Assembly (NCBI RefSeq): GCF_900156815.1
Contig: NZ_FTOT01000004.1
Span: 248,001 to 312,000 of the forward strand
Length of the DNA: 64,000 nt
DNA from: Gemmobacter megaterium
GTDB lineage: Bacteria; Pseudomonadota; Alphaproteobacteria; Rhodobacterales; Rhodobacteraceae
Reading direction: 5' to 3'
The notes beneath the pieces were generated by a model that was not told where the DNA came from, did no database searches, and saw only the letters and a program-made list of their open reading frames with translations. Both the position numbers and the translations under genes were made by a program. Positions 8,625 to 16,801 of the stretch are shown one piece after another. How positions within the stretch are numbered: position 1 is the first letter of the stretch; every line of letters starts with the position of its first letter.

Positions 8625-8869
8625 ATGGGTGGGAATCCACCCATGAATCCGGCCATCTGTCACCTGATCCACCCATTTCCCGCAGCCTCCGGCGCGAAAG
8701 TGCCAGGGCGCGGGACATGACATTTGCGTGATACGCCACGGCTCCGTCAGGTTGATCCGACGCGAGCCCAGGTCTGTGCGCGCCGGACAGCACGTTCCGG
8801 GCAGGGCGCCACCCGGATCGGGACTTCACCGAGGACGACAGCCCAAGATCGTCCCGGCAGGAAGGGGGC

Positions 8870-8905
8870 AAGGGGTGGCCGGGACCGGCCGCCCCTTCGC
8901 GTTTT
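8870..8905 (+). terminator. Rho-independent terminator after dctBD-like operon
   Basis: Stem AAGGGGTGGCCGG (8870-8882) pairs with CCGGCCGCCCCTT (8885-8897) at 12 of 13 positions around a GA loop, followed by CGCG and TTTT. Its orientation fits a plus-strand transcript, though it lies 245 bp after the stop codon. An alternative 8-bp pairing (8851-8858 with 8878-8885) overlaps it. Confidence 0.55.
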
Positions 8906-8923
8906 GCAATAGAGCCGGAGCCG

Positions 8924-8956
8924 TTTTGCACAATGCAACTTTCGCATTTCGCAAAA
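8924..8956. repeat. 33-bp nested inverted repeat TTTTGC...GCAAAA
   Basis: Outer arms TTTTGC/GCAAAA and inner arms AATGC/GCATT are arranged symmetrically with two-base internal mismatches and a seven-base centre. A further TTTTGCAA lies at 8902-8909. The element is AT-rich in a GC-rich setting, just past the 3' end of the MFS gene. It could be a terminator stem for that gene or a protein binding site of the TTTGC(A/G)AA type. Confidence 0.4.
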
Positions 8957-8966
8957 GCCGACAGGG

Positions 8967-10604
8967 CTACAGGGTCTTGGGGCGTTCGATGATCGGCATG
9001 TCATCATGCGCCGACACAGCCCGACGTTCGATCATGCGGTGCACATGCGGACGCTCCGGCCCGCGGTGCAGGCACAATAGCCGGTCATAATTCGCCGCAT
9101 CGGCGCGCGTGCGGCGCTGGTTGTGGCGGATGTAATCCGTCCAGGTCGGAACATGATAGCATTCGATCCAGATATCGGGGTTTTCCAGATCCCGCATCAA
9201 CGACCAGTCCCGAACGCCATCCCGCAGCCGGACCTTGCGGCGCTCCACCATCTCGGCCAGGAATGCCTCGGTATTCTCGGGCGCAATGTCCCAATCCACC
9301 ATGACGGTGATCGGCCCCGACCGCGCCTTGAGGTTCAGCCGCAGCGCCGGTTCATGGAACCTGTTCGCCGGATCCAGATCCACCTCGGAGAAATCCGGCA
9401 TCCGTATCACCCGGCCCAGCGCCGCCCCCAACAGCATCAGCCCCGCCGCCACCAGCATCGCCGGAATGGTGCCCCAGACCTCGGACAACCCGCCCCAGAC
9501 CCAACTGCCCAGCGCCATGCCACCAAAGGTGGATGTCTGATAGATCGCCAGAACGCGCCCCACCACCCAGCGCGGCGTTGCCAATTGGGTCGATACATTG
9601 AACAGCGACAACGCCAGAACCCAGGCCGCCCCCGCGATCAGCAGACCGGGCAGAGCCAGCGCCAGATGGGACGACAGCGCGACCATCGCCGTGCCCGCCG
9701 CGAACACGACAAAGGCGATGGCGACAATCGCCTCGATCCCCAGCTTGCGGCGCAGCCATGGGCTGCCAAGCGCGCCCCCGATCGCCCCCAGCCCGAAGGC
9801 GCCCAGCAACATCCCATAGGTCGAGGCCTGGCCCAGCAACAGATCGCGCGTCACCACCGGCAGCAACGCCAGCAGCACCACCGCCGTAAAGCCAAAGACA
9901 AAGCCCCGCGCCATCACCCGCATCAGATTGGGCGACAACAGCACATAGCGCAGCCCGATGGTGATGGCGCTGCCCAACCGCTCGGCCGGCAGGCGCCCCT
10001 CTTCGGCGGGCAAACGCCAGCGCGCCAAGGCATAGATCAGCGCCAGATAGCTGACCGCATTCAGCGCAAAGGCCGCCGACGGGCCGGCCCAGGCCACCAG
10101 CAATCCGCCTGCGGCAGGACCGACCGACCGCATCAGGTTGAAACTCATGGAGTTCAGCGTGACCGCCGCCGCCAGATCCGCGCGCGGCACCAGATCGCGG
10201 ACCGACGCCTGCCACGACGGCAGATGCATGGCAGAACCAAGGCCCAGCAGGAACGTGAAGACCAGCAGGCTCCATGGCCCCAGCAGGCCCTGCCAGGCGG
10301 AAAAGGCCAGCAGGGCCGAAACCACCGCCATGAACCCCTGCGACGCCAGCATCACCTTGCGCCGGTCGATGTTGTCGGCCAGCGCCCCTGCCGGAATCGC
10401 CAGCATCATGATCGGCAGCGTGGTCGAGGCCTGCACCAGCGCCACCATGTCATGCGATGGCGTCAGTTCCGCCATCATCCAGCCCGCGCCGACCCCCTGC
10501 ACCAGAGAACCGAGGTTGGACACCAGGGTGGCAAGCCAGATCAGCTTGAAATACGGATGCCGCAGCGGCGCGAACGGCGATTGGGAATGTGGCACTTCAG
10601 ACAT
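8967..10604 (-). CDS. MFS transporter (EntS/MFS_3 type) with C-terminal soluble domain
   Basis: 545 residues. About twelve membrane helices fill residues 15-420, beginning HPYFKLIWLATLVSNLGSLVQG. The loop after the second helix has ADNIDRRKVML, the MFS signature (GxLaDrxgRr-like). This matches the enterobactin-exporter-like MFS_3 family, whose members export siderophores, drugs or other small molecules. The last ~120 residues are soluble, starting ITVMVDWDIAPENTEAF, and resemble the monooxygenase-like/ferredoxin-like tail found in some members. No clear ribosome site precedes the chosen ATG at 10604, and an upstream TTG (10643) is possible. Substrate unknown. Confidence 0.85.
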   Translation of the reverse strand: MSEVPHSQSPFAPLRHPYFKLIWLATLVSNLGSLVQGVGAGWMMAELTPSHDMVALVQASTTLPIMMLAIPAGALADNIDRRKVMLASQGFMAVVSALLAFSAWQGLLGPWSLLVFTFLLGLGSAMHLPSWQASVRDLVPRADLAAAVTLNSMSFNLMRSVGPAAGGLLVAWAGPSAAFALNAVSYLALIYALARWRLPAEEGRLPAERLGSAITIGLRYVLLSPNLMRVMARGFVFGFTAVVLLALLPVVTRDLLLGQASTYGMLLGAFGLGAIGGALGSPWLRRKLGIEAIVAIAFVVFAAGTAMVALSSHLALALPGLLIAGAAWVLALSLFNVSTQLATPRWVVGRVLAIYQTSTFGGMALGSWVWGGLSEVWGTIPAMLVAAGLMLLGAALGRVIRMPDFSEVDLDPANRFHEPALRLNLKARSGPITVMVDWDIAPENTEAFLAEMVERRKVRLRDGVRDWSLMRDLENPDIWIECYHVPTWTDYIRHNQRRTRADAANYDRLLCLHRGPERPHVHRMIERRAVSAHDDMPIIERPKTL

Positions 10605-10935
10605 GGTCAATCGCGCGCCCGACACAGGAATCGCGCACTCCAACAGGTTTCATAGTCCGGCAATATGGCTCGACCTCCCAGACCGCAGAACCGGCCCTGA
10701 CCGGCCTGCGCGATCTCAGGGTGAACCTTGTCGCAGGCGGGGTCAATGGGCCGCACCCCGGAGACCCGCAGAATGGCCGCGCGTTCAATATCCTGGGGGG
10801 GGGCGCCTCGCTGGGGCCCGTGCGAGGCCGGTCCATGGCGGCACGCGCCCCGTCGCGCCTGCCCGCCCCATGTCGGCGTTGACCCCGCCCGCCGCCGCCG
10901 CTATGCCGGGCCAGCCCCAGCGAAGGAGCCCGCCC
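10605..10935. other. 331-bp divergent intergenic region
   Basis: Separates the MFS gene (minus) from rnd (plus), so both promoters should lie here. It contains a run of nine G (10795-10803) and GC-rich inverted stretches, but I see no convincing -35/-10 pair, RNA gene or coding frame. Confidence 0.5.
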
Positions 10936-11550
10936 GTGGCCGTTCATCTCTACCAGTCCGACCTGCCCGACGGCCTGAACCTTGGCCCCGTCGTCGCCAT
11001 CGACACCGAAACCATGGGGCTGGATCCGCGCCGCGACCGGCTGTGCCTCGTCCAGTTGTCGTCCGGCGATGGCAATGCCCATCTGGTCCAGATCGCCCGC
11101 GGCCAGACCAACGCGCCGAATCTGGAACGGTTGCTGACCGATCCGGCCGTGCTCAAGCTGTTTCACTTCGGACGTTTCGACATTGCCGCGATGAAACAGG
11201 CCTTCGGCGTCACAACCGCGCCGGTCTGGTGCACCAAGATCGCCTCCAAGCTGATCCGCACCTATACCGACCGTCACGGGTTGAAATACCTGCTGAACGA
11301 TCTGGTCGGGGTGGATATCTCCAAACAGCAGCAGACCTCGGACTGGGGTTCGGCGGTTCTGAGCGATGCGCAAAAGGACTATGCCGCGTCAGACGTCCTG
11401 TATCTGCACAAGCTCAAGGCCGAACTGGAATCGCGGCTGATCCGAGAGGACCGGCTGGACCTGGCAGAGCGGCTGTTCGCCTTTCTCCCGACGCGGGCGG
11501 AACTGGACCTGCTGGGGTGGGACCAGACCGCCGACATCTATCAGCACTAG
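10936..11550 (+). CDS. rnd: Ribonuclease D (short form, 3'-5' exoribonuclease)
   Basis: 204 residues from a GTG at 10936, with AAGGAG eight bases upstream. The DEDDy exonuclease motifs are visible: Exo I VAIDTETMGLD, Exo II HFGRFDIAAM, and Exo III DYAASDVLYL near the C-terminal third. It lacks the HRDC domains of the ~375-residue E. coli RNase D; short forms of this length are common in alphaproteobacteria. Expected role is 3' trimming of tRNA precursors and other structured RNA. Its stop lies three bases before lptC, so it is probably transcribed with the LPS-transport genes. Confidence 0.88.
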   Translation: MAVHLYQSDLPDGLNLGPVVAIDTETMGLDPRRDRLCLVQLSSGDGNAHLVQIARGQTNAPNLERLLTDPAVLKLFHFGRFDIAAMKQAFGVTTAPVWCTKIASKLIRTYTDRHGLKYLLNDLVGVDISKQQQTSDWGSAVLSDAQKDYAASDVLYLHKLKAELESRLIREDRLDLAERLFAFLPTRAELDLLGWDQTADIYQH

Positions 11551-11553
11551 GCC

Positions 11554-12192
11554 ATGGCGATGCTGGGGGACAACACGCATTCCCGGCTGGTCAGCGCGCT
11601 GAAGGTTGCACTTCCGCTGACGGCACTTGTGCTGTTGTCCATGCTGTTCCTGTTGTCGCGCGGCCACGACCCGGATGCCGCCCTGCCCTATGCGCAGGTC
11701 GATATCGGTGAGTTGCTGCGCGAGCCGCGTCTGACAGCGCCAACCTACAGCGGCGTGACACGCGACGGCGATGAAGTGGTGTTTTCCGCCGAAACCGCCT
11801 TTCCCGGCGCCCCGGCCACCGGAAATGGCGCACGCGCCCTGGCCCCGCTGCTGCGCCTGATCGCCCCTGACGGTGGCGAAACCCGTGTCGCGGCCCAAGA
11901 GGCCCGTATCGACCCCGGCGCCGGGCAGTTGGTTCTGGCGGGCGCCGTGCGCGTAGAGACCCCCGAGGGCTACCGGATCGACAGTGCCGAGGTGCAGGCC
12001 AGCCTGGACCGCAGCGAGTTGCGCAGCCCCGGCGCGGTCACGGCCACCGGGCCGCAAGGACAGATCGAGGCTGGCGGCTTTACCTTGACGAGGGGGGCAG
12101 AGCCCGGACGGGAGGTTCTGGTTTTCAACGGCGGGGTCAAGCTGCTATATCAGCCCCAAACGCCCCTGCCGCCGCCGGTTCCGGCTCCATGA
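11554..12192 (+). CDS. lptC: LPS export ABC transporter periplasmic protein LptC
   Basis: 212 residues with one N-terminal membrane helix (about 16-36, VALPLTALVLLSMLFLLSR) and a periplasmic LptC beta-jellyroll region. It bridges the inner-membrane LptB2FG extractor and LptA in moving lipopolysaccharide to the outer membrane. Sequence conservation in this family is low, so the call rests on length, topology and the lptC-lptA-lptB order. No good ribosome site precedes the ATG at 11554, so translation may couple to rnd; an ATG two codons later is an alternative. Confidence 0.88.
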   Translation: MAMLGDNTHSRLVSALKVALPLTALVLLSMLFLLSRGHDPDAALPYAQVDIGELLREPRLTAPTYSGVTRDGDEVVFSAETAFPGAPATGNGARALAPLLRLIAPDGGETRVAAQEARIDPGAGQLVLAGAVRVETPEGYRIDSAEVQASLDRSELRSPGAVTATGPQGQIEAGGFTLTRGAEPGREVLVFNGGVKLLYQPQTPLPPPVPAP

Positions 12193-12202
12193 GACATCCG
12201 CG

Positions 12203-12703
12203 ATGATCCCCCGCCTTGCCCTGCTCTCCGCCGTCGCCCTGATCGCCCAGCTTGCCATGGCCGGGGCGCAAGGCATGTCCGTGGGTTTTGGCGGTCTGCA
12301 ACAGGACACCGGCGCCCCGGTGGAGGTGACGGCAGATGCACTGAAGGTCGACAACGCCAGCGGACAGGCCAGCTTTGACGGCAATGTCGTCGTGATCCAG
12401 GGCGCCCTGCGGATGGCGGCGGCCAAGGTGACGGTCGAATATGGCGACGGCGGTCAGGGGATCCGGCGGCTGCACGCGACCGGCGGGGTGATGCTTGCAA
12501 CCAGCGCAGAGGCCGCAGAGGCCGCCGAAGCGACCTACGAGGTGGCGACAGGCGCATTGGTGATGACCGGATCGGTGCTGCTGACCCAAGGCCCCTCGAC
12601 CATCGCGGGCGAGCGGCTGGTCGCCGACCTGCGCGCCGGCACCGGAGAGATGCAGGGCCGTGTCCGCACCGTATTCCAGCCGGGGCAGAAGGGCGGCAAC
12701 TGA
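12203..12703 (+). CDS. lptA: LPS transport periplasmic protein LptA
   Basis: 166 residues: Sec signal peptide (about 1-24, ending AGAQG) followed by an OstA/LptA beta-jellyroll with the typical opening '[20 protein letters not shown]'. It polymerises into the bridge that carries LPS across the periplasm between LptC and LptD. The stop overlaps the lptB start (TGATG). Confidence 0.93.
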   Translation: MIPRLALLSAVALIAQLAMAGAQGMSVGFGGLQQDTGAPVEVTADALKVDNASGQASFDGNVVVIQGALRMAAAKVTVEYGDGGQGIRRLHATGGVMLATSAEAAEAAEATYEVATGALVMTGSVLLTQGPSTIAGERLVADLRAGTGEMQGRVRTVFQPGQKGGN

Positions 12704-13479
12704 TGGCCCGGATCGAAGACGCCCCCCGCGCCGGCCTGTCGGTGGCCGAAGGCAGTGCCGGGCTGCGCGTGACCGGGCTGCGCAAGAGCTACAAGCGCCG
12801 GCCGGTGCTGCGCGATGTGAACCTGACCCTGGGCCGCGGCGAGGTTGTGGCGCTGCTCGGACCGAACGGATCGGGCAAGACGACCTGCTTTTATGCCATC
12901 GCGGGGCTGGTCACACCCGAAGGCGGGCAGGTCGTGCTGGATGGCCGCGACGTGACGACGATGCCGATGTATCGCCGCGCGCGGCTGGGCCTGGGCTATT
13001 TGCCGCAGGAAGTGTCGATCTTCCGGGGCTTGTCGGTCGAGGACAACATCATGGCGGTGCTGGAAATCACCGAGCCTGACCGCCACCATCGCCGCGAACG
13101 GCTGGAGGAGTTGCTCAGCGAGTTTTCCATCACCCATCTGCGGCGGGCATCTGCCCTGTCGCTGTCGGGGGGGGAACGGCGCCGGGTGGAAATCGCCCGG
13201 TGTCTGGCCGCCTCACCGAAATATGTTCTGCTGGACGAACCCTTTGCGGGGGTCGATCCGATATCCGTGGGCGATATCCGGCATCTGGTCCACGATCTGA
13301 AGGACCGTGGCATCGGTGTTCTGATCACCGATCACAACGTCCGCGAAACGCTGGAAATCGTCGATCGCGCCTATATCCTGCATGATGGCAAGGTGTTGAT
13401 GTCTGGCACCGCCGACGAAGTCGTGCGCGACGAAAATGTGCGGCGCGTCTATCTGGGCCAGAGCTTCCGGGTTTCGTGA
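12703..13479 (+). CDS. lptB: LPS export ABC transporter ATP-binding protein LptB
   Basis: 258 residues with all ABC ATPase motifs: Walker [10 protein letters not shown], signature LSGGERRR, Walker [13 protein letters not shown], switch His in [12 protein letters not shown]. The sequence is diagnostic for LptB, which powers LPS extraction together with LptF and LptG (not in this window). An N-terminal extension of ~18 residues precedes the core, which starts at about [10 protein letters not shown]. In most alphaproteobacteria outside this group rpoN follows; here a 244-bp gap and hpf follow instead. Confidence 0.96.
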   Translation: MARIEDAPRAGLSVAEGSAGLRVTGLRKSYKRRPVLRDVNLTLGRGEVVALLGPNGSGKTTCFYAIAGLVTPEGGQVVLDGRDVTTMPMYRRARLGLGYLPQEVSIFRGLSVEDNIMAVLEITEPDRHHRRERLEELLSEFSITHLRRASALSLSGGERRRVEIARCLAASPKYVLLDEPFAGVDPISVGDIRHLVHDLKDRGIGVLITDHNVRETLEIVDRAYILHDGKVLMSGTADEVVRDENVRRVYLGQSFRVS

Positions 13480-13523
13480 CCTTTCGGCAACCCCCCGCCC
13501 TGCGGCGGATTGTCAGCACGTGG

Positions 13524-13536
13524 CAGTTGACAACTG
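13524..13536 (+). promoter_or_regulatory. Palindrome with embedded TTGACA upstream of hpf
   Basis: CAGTTG-A-CAACTG is a perfect 13-bp palindrome containing a consensus -35 hexamer TTGACA (13527-13532). The best -10 is poor (CCAAAT at 18 bp), so this is only a candidate promoter/operator for hpf, about 190 bp upstream of it. Confidence 0.3.
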
Positions 13537-13723
13537 GCGTGATCGTGGCGCCAAATGAGCCGATGCGTGCACACCGAGCCAGCCTCAGGACAAGAATTCC
13601 CGCCCCGCTGCGCGACGCCGCAGACCGGCAGGCGGACCGGCTGGCCCCGACCCCCACGACCCCAAGGCACGGGCCCCCGCACCCTGCGGGACACACCCGG
13701 CCGACCCGCGCGAAGGAGGCGAC

Positions 13724-14305
13724 ATGCGGTATCAGATCAGTGGCAGGCACATCGACATTGGCGAAGCCTTGCAGACCCATGTAAAGGCAGAGCTGGGAGA
13801 AACCGTCGAGAAATACGCCCAGCGCCCGACCGAAGCAGTGGTGGTGTTCTCGCGCAACGCCCATGAATTGGTGTGCGAGTCGACCATCCATCTGTCCACG
13901 GGCCTGACGGCCCAGGCCAAGGGCCAGGCCGCCGAAATCTATGCCGCCTTCGAAAGCTGCCGCGAGCGGCTGGACAAGCAGATGCGCCGCCACAAGCGCC
14001 GTTTGCGCGACCATCACAATCGGCGATCGGAGCCTGTTGAATTCGGGGCCGGGGCCTCGTATATCCTCGCCGCGACCGAGGAGCCGGACGAATCGTCAGA
14101 GTCCGATGACATGCTCCAGCCCATCGTGATCGCCGAGATGGAGACCAAGGTTCCCGAGGTCTCGGTCGGCGAAGCAGTGATGCAGCTGGAATTGTCAGGC
14201 CAGAAACTTCTGGTGTTCCGCAACGAAGGACATGGCGGGGTGAACGTGGTCTATCGCCGCGAAGACGGCAACATCGGCTGGATCGACCCCCGCAACAGCA
14301 AATAA
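13724..14305 (+). CDS. hpf: Ribosome hibernation-promoting factor, long form
   Basis: 193 residues. The N-terminal S30AE/YfiA domain (about 1-100) begins MRYQISGRHIDIGEAL and the C-terminal dimerisation domain (about 130-190) contains PIVIAEMETKVPEVSVGEAV and ends NVVYRREDGNIGWIDPR. Long-form HPF stabilises inactive 100S ribosome dimers in stationary phase. A strong AAGGAGG precedes the ATG. It sits between lptB and ptsN, as in related genomes, and a strong terminator separates it from ptsN. Confidence 0.96.
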   Translation: MRYQISGRHIDIGEALQTHVKAELGETVEKYAQRPTEAVVVFSRNAHELVCESTIHLSTGLTAQAKGQAAEIYAAFESCRERLDKQMRRHKRRLRDHHNRRSEPVEFGAGASYILAATEEPDESSESDDMLQPIVIAEMETKVPEVSVGEAVMQLELSGQKLLVFRNEGHGGVNVVYRREDGNIGWIDPRNSK

Positions 14306-14313
14306 CGGCGGCG

Positions 14314-14337
14314 GGCGCGCCTTTCAGGCGCGCCTTT
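14314..14337 (+). terminator. Rho-independent terminator after hpf
   Basis: Nine-bp perfect stem GGCGCGCCT/AGGCGCGCC around TTC, followed by TTT. It stands nine bases after the hpf stop and 22 bp before ptsN, so ptsN may depend on read-through or its own promoter. Confidence 0.75.
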
Positions 14338-14358
14338 GCCCCCCGGCAACGGATCGAC

Positions 14359-14823
14359 ATGGACATCGCTAAAATCCTCAAACCCGAAGCCGTGCGCGTG
14401 CTGGCCGGTATGACCAGCAAGAAACGGCTTTTCCAGGATCTGGGCGAGGTGGCTGCGGCCGTCTATGGCCTGACCGCCGGCGTCGCCGTCGATGGACTGC
14501 TGGAACGCGAAAGCCTTGGCCCCACAGGCGTGGGCCACGGCATCGCCCTGCCCCATGCCCGGCTGGAAGGGCTGGACCGCATTGTCGGCGTCTTTGTCCG
14601 TCTGGAAAAGCCGATGGATTTCGACAGTGTGGACCGCCAGCCGGTCGACCTGATCTTTACCCTGTTCGCGCCCAAGGACAGCGGCGTCGAGCATCTGAAG
14701 GCACTGGCACTGATCTCGCGCACGATGCGCGATGCCAATGTCTGCGCCAAACTGCGCGCCAATGGACAGGCTGCAACACTGTATGCGATCCTGACCGAAA
14801 ACCGGCCACAGGCCGCCGCATAG
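14359..14823 (+). CDS. ptsN: PTS IIA-like nitrogen regulatory protein PtsN
   Basis: 154 residues, single EIIA (PTS_EIIA_2) domain with phosphorylation site His66 in GHGIALPHAR. It is the final acceptor of the nitrogen PTS (PtsP-NPr-PtsN), which regulates potassium transport, carbon/nitrogen balance and other processes rather than importing sugar. The position after hpf is conserved in alphaproteobacteria. Only a weak ribosome site (CGGATCG) precedes the ATG. Confidence 0.95.
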   Translation: MDIAKILKPEAVRVLAGMTSKKRLFQDLGEVAAAVYGLTAGVAVDGLLERESLGPTGVGHGIALPHARLEGLDRIVGVFVRLEKPMDFDSVDRQPVDLIFTLFAPKDSGVEHLKALALISRTMRDANVCAKLRANGQAATLYAILTENRPQAAA

Positions 14824-14858
14824 GCGCAATGGCCCTGCGGGCGACCGGATCCTCCATC

Positions 14859-14881
14859 AGGCGCCCTGCCGGGCGCCTTTT
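14859..14881 (+). terminator. Rho-independent terminator after ptsN
   Basis: Eight-bp perfect stem AGGCGCCC/GGGCGCCT with a TGCC loop and trailing TTT, between the convergent ptsN and mutT genes. Confidence 0.75.
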
Positions 14882-14890
14882 GATTGGGGG

Positions 14891-15289
14891 CTACAGCCAG
14901 TCGCGCAGGATCGGGATAAGCGGGATATCGGCGGGGGGCATCGGATATTCCGCCAGTTGGGCCGGGCGGACCCATTTCAACCTCTGCCCTTCGCGGGGCA
15001 TGACGGTCCCTTGCCAGCGGCGGCAAGCATAGAGCGGCATCAGCAGGTGAAACCCCTCGTACCCATGGCTGGCGAAGGTCAGCGGGGCCAGACAACTGGC
15101 CCAGGTGTCGATGCCCAGTTCCTCGCGCAGTTCCCGGACCAGCGCCGCTTCGGGCGTTTCACCCGGCTCGACCTTGCCACCGGGAAATTCCCACAGCCCT
15201 GCCATGGACTTGCCCTCGGGCCGTTGGGCCAGAAGAACACGCCCGTCAGGATCGACAAGGGCGACAGCGGCAACGAGGAGGAGTTTCAT
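14891..15289 (-). CDS. mutT: 8-oxo-dGTP diphosphatase MutT (Nudix hydrolase)
   Basis: 132 residues, standard MutT length. The Nudix box at residues 37-60 has all key positions: GG, E, and REL-REELGI. Upstream VAAVALVDPDGRVLLAQRP and the GLWEFPGGK signature are typical of MutT, which removes mutagenic 8-oxo-dGTP from the nucleotide pool. It is transcribed in the same direction as argJ, 118 bp downstream of it, with a long hairpin between them. Confidence 0.92.
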   Translation of the reverse strand: MKLLLVAAVALVDPDGRVLLAQRPEGKSMAGLWEFPGGKVEPGETPEAALVRELREELGIDTWASCLAPLTFASHGYEGFHLLMPLYACRRWQGTVMPREGQRLKWVRPAQLAEYPMPPADIPLIPILRDWL

Positions 15290-15360
15290 GGCGTGCAGTC
15301 CCTTGCGGGCGGCAGGCCAAGCGGCGGCCCACCCCCGGCAGCAGTTGAAGGTCGCACTCG

Positions 15361-15394
15361 CCGATACCCCGGCAAATGCCTGCCGGGGTATCGG
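15361..15394 (-). terminator. Long perfect hairpin between argJ and mutT
   Basis: Fourteen-bp perfect stem CCGATACCCCGGCA/TGCCGGGGTATCGG with loop AATGCC. No T run follows on the minus strand, so it may be a Rho-independent-like pause, an RNA 3'-end stabiliser or a processing site. Confidence 0.55.
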
Positions 15395-15407
15395 GGCGCA
15401 ACGCCGC

Positions 15408-16790
15408 TCAGGAGCGGTAATCGGCGTTGATGTCGATGTAGCGATGCGTCAGATCGCAGGTCCAGACCCTGCGCTCTGCCGTTCCAAGGCCCAGATCGAC
15501 GGTGATCAGCAGTTCCTGGTTCTTCATGTAGGCCGAAGTTGCGTCTTCGGAATACTCCGGGTTGCGCCAGCCTTTTTCGGCAACAAGGATGTCCCCGAAA
15601 CGGATCGACAACAGATCGCGGTCTGCCTTGGCCCCCGATTTGCCGACGGCCATGACGATACGGCCCCAGTTGGCATCCTCACCAGCGATGGCTGTCTTGA
15701 CCAGGGGCGAATTGGCAATGGCCATGGCCACGCGATGCGCATCCGGGGCATCCGCCGCGCCGGTCACGCGGATCTCGACAAACTTCGTCGCCCCTTCGCC
15801 ATCCTTCACGACCTGATGCGCGAGGTCCATCATCACCCCGCGCAACGCGGCTTCGAAGTCGCGGGCGGTCTTGCCGCGCAAATCCTTGATCTCGGCGGCC
15901 GGGCTGGTGCCAGTCGCGGCCACGATCAGCGCGTCGGAGGTCGACGTGTCGCTATCGACGGTAATGCAGTTGAACGTATCATCCACCTGGCGGCTGACCA
16001 TCTTTTGCAGCACGCCCGGCGGGATCCTTGCATCGGTGAAGATATAGACCAGCATCGTTGCCATATCGGGCGCGATCATGCCCGACCCCTTGGCGATACC
16101 CGCGATGCGGATCGGGCCGCCTTCGCCGTCGATTTCGGCGGCCGCCCCCTTGGGGAAGGTATCGGTCGTCATGATCGCACGGGCCGCCCCTGCGATGCCC
16201 TCTGGCGACAAGCCCGCGACCAGATCGTCCAGCGCATCGGTGATACGGTCATGCGGAAGCGGCTCGCCGATCACGCCCGTGGACGAGGTGAAAACGCGCG
16301 CGGCGGGAAGGCCGAGCTTGTCGCCCACGGCCTGGGTCAGGGCATCGACACTGGCCTGACCGGCGGCGCCTGTGAAGGCATTGGCATTTCCCGAGTTGAC
16401 CAGGATCGCCGCACCCTCGGCGGAAACCTTGGTCGACAGCTTGGCCTGTGCATCCAGCACACAGGCGGAACGGGTGGCGGAACGGGTGAAGGCGCCGGCA
16501 ACCGACGTGCCAGGGGCAAGGCGCACCAGCATCACATCGGTGCGGCCCTTGTAGCGCACTCCGGCGGCGGCCGATGCGAATTCGACCCCACCGATCACGG
16601 GCAGCTCAGGAAACGCGGCCGGCGCCAGCGGCGACACCGCCGAGGGCGTGTTGACCTTGACCATTGCAGCCCCGGCAGCCCCCGCCACGGCGGCGGCAGT
16701 ATCCCCCGCCGCCTTTTCCACGCGGGCCGAAAGCTTCGAGAGCTTTTTCTTCAGCCCCTTCGCCTTTGACTTCCAGTCCTTCTTGCCCAT
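15408..16790 (-). CDS. argJ: Bifunctional ornithine acetyltransferase/N-acetylglutamate synthase ArgJ
   Basis: 460 residues with the ArgJ autocleavage site ..PDMATMLVY, where the chain is cut before Thr245 to give alpha and beta subunits. It recycles acetyl groups between N-acetylornithine and glutamate in arginine synthesis. The family is usually ~405-415 residues; here a 42-residue Lys/Ala-rich extension (MGKKDWKSKAKGLKKK...) precedes the core, which begins at about Val44. I kept the long start at 16790 because GAGAGG lies upstream and the alternative ATG (16664) has no ribosome site. It follows the parvulin gene by 11 bp on the same strand. Confidence 0.93.
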   Translation of the reverse strand: MGKKDWKSKAKGLKKKLSKLSARVEKAAGDTAAAVAGAAGAAMVKVNTPSAVSPLAPAAFPELPVIGGVEFASAAAGVRYKGRTDVMLVRLAPGTSVAGAFTRSATRSACVLDAQAKLSTKVSAEGAAILVNSGNANAFTGAAGQASVDALTQAVGDKLGLPAARVFTSSTGVIGEPLPHDRITDALDDLVAGLSPEGIAGAARAIMTTDTFPKGAAAEIDGEGGPIRIAGIAKGSGMIAPDMATMLVYIFTDARIPPGVLQKMVSRQVDDTFNCITVDSDTSTSDALIVAATGTSPAAEIKDLRGKTARDFEAALRGVMMDLAHQVVKDGEGATKFVEIRVTGAADAPDAHRVAMAIANSPLVKTAIAGEDANWGRIVMAVGKSGAKADRDLLSIRFGDILVAEKGWRNPEYSEDATSAYMKNQELLITVDLGLGTAERRVWTCDLTHRYIDINADYRS

Positions 16791-16801
16791 GACGGCGCCT
16801 C

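Larger units (their letters stand above)
8625..8966. other. 342-bp gene-free region between convergent genes
   Basis: No credible coding sequence on either strand. It holds a small stem-loop just after the response regulator stop (TGGGTGG-GAAT-CCACCCA, 8626-8643), a strong terminator-like hairpin (8870-8905) and an AT-rich nested inverted repeat (8924-8956). The stretch between about 8650 and 8850 shows nothing I recognise. Its length is unusual for a 3'-to-3' junction in this compact region, so a small RNA is possible but not shown. Confidence 0.5.

Noticed and set aside
13476-13784. Small frame between lptB and hpf
   Set aside because: Pro/Arg-rich with no homology, overlaps the hpf start and lacks a ribosome site.
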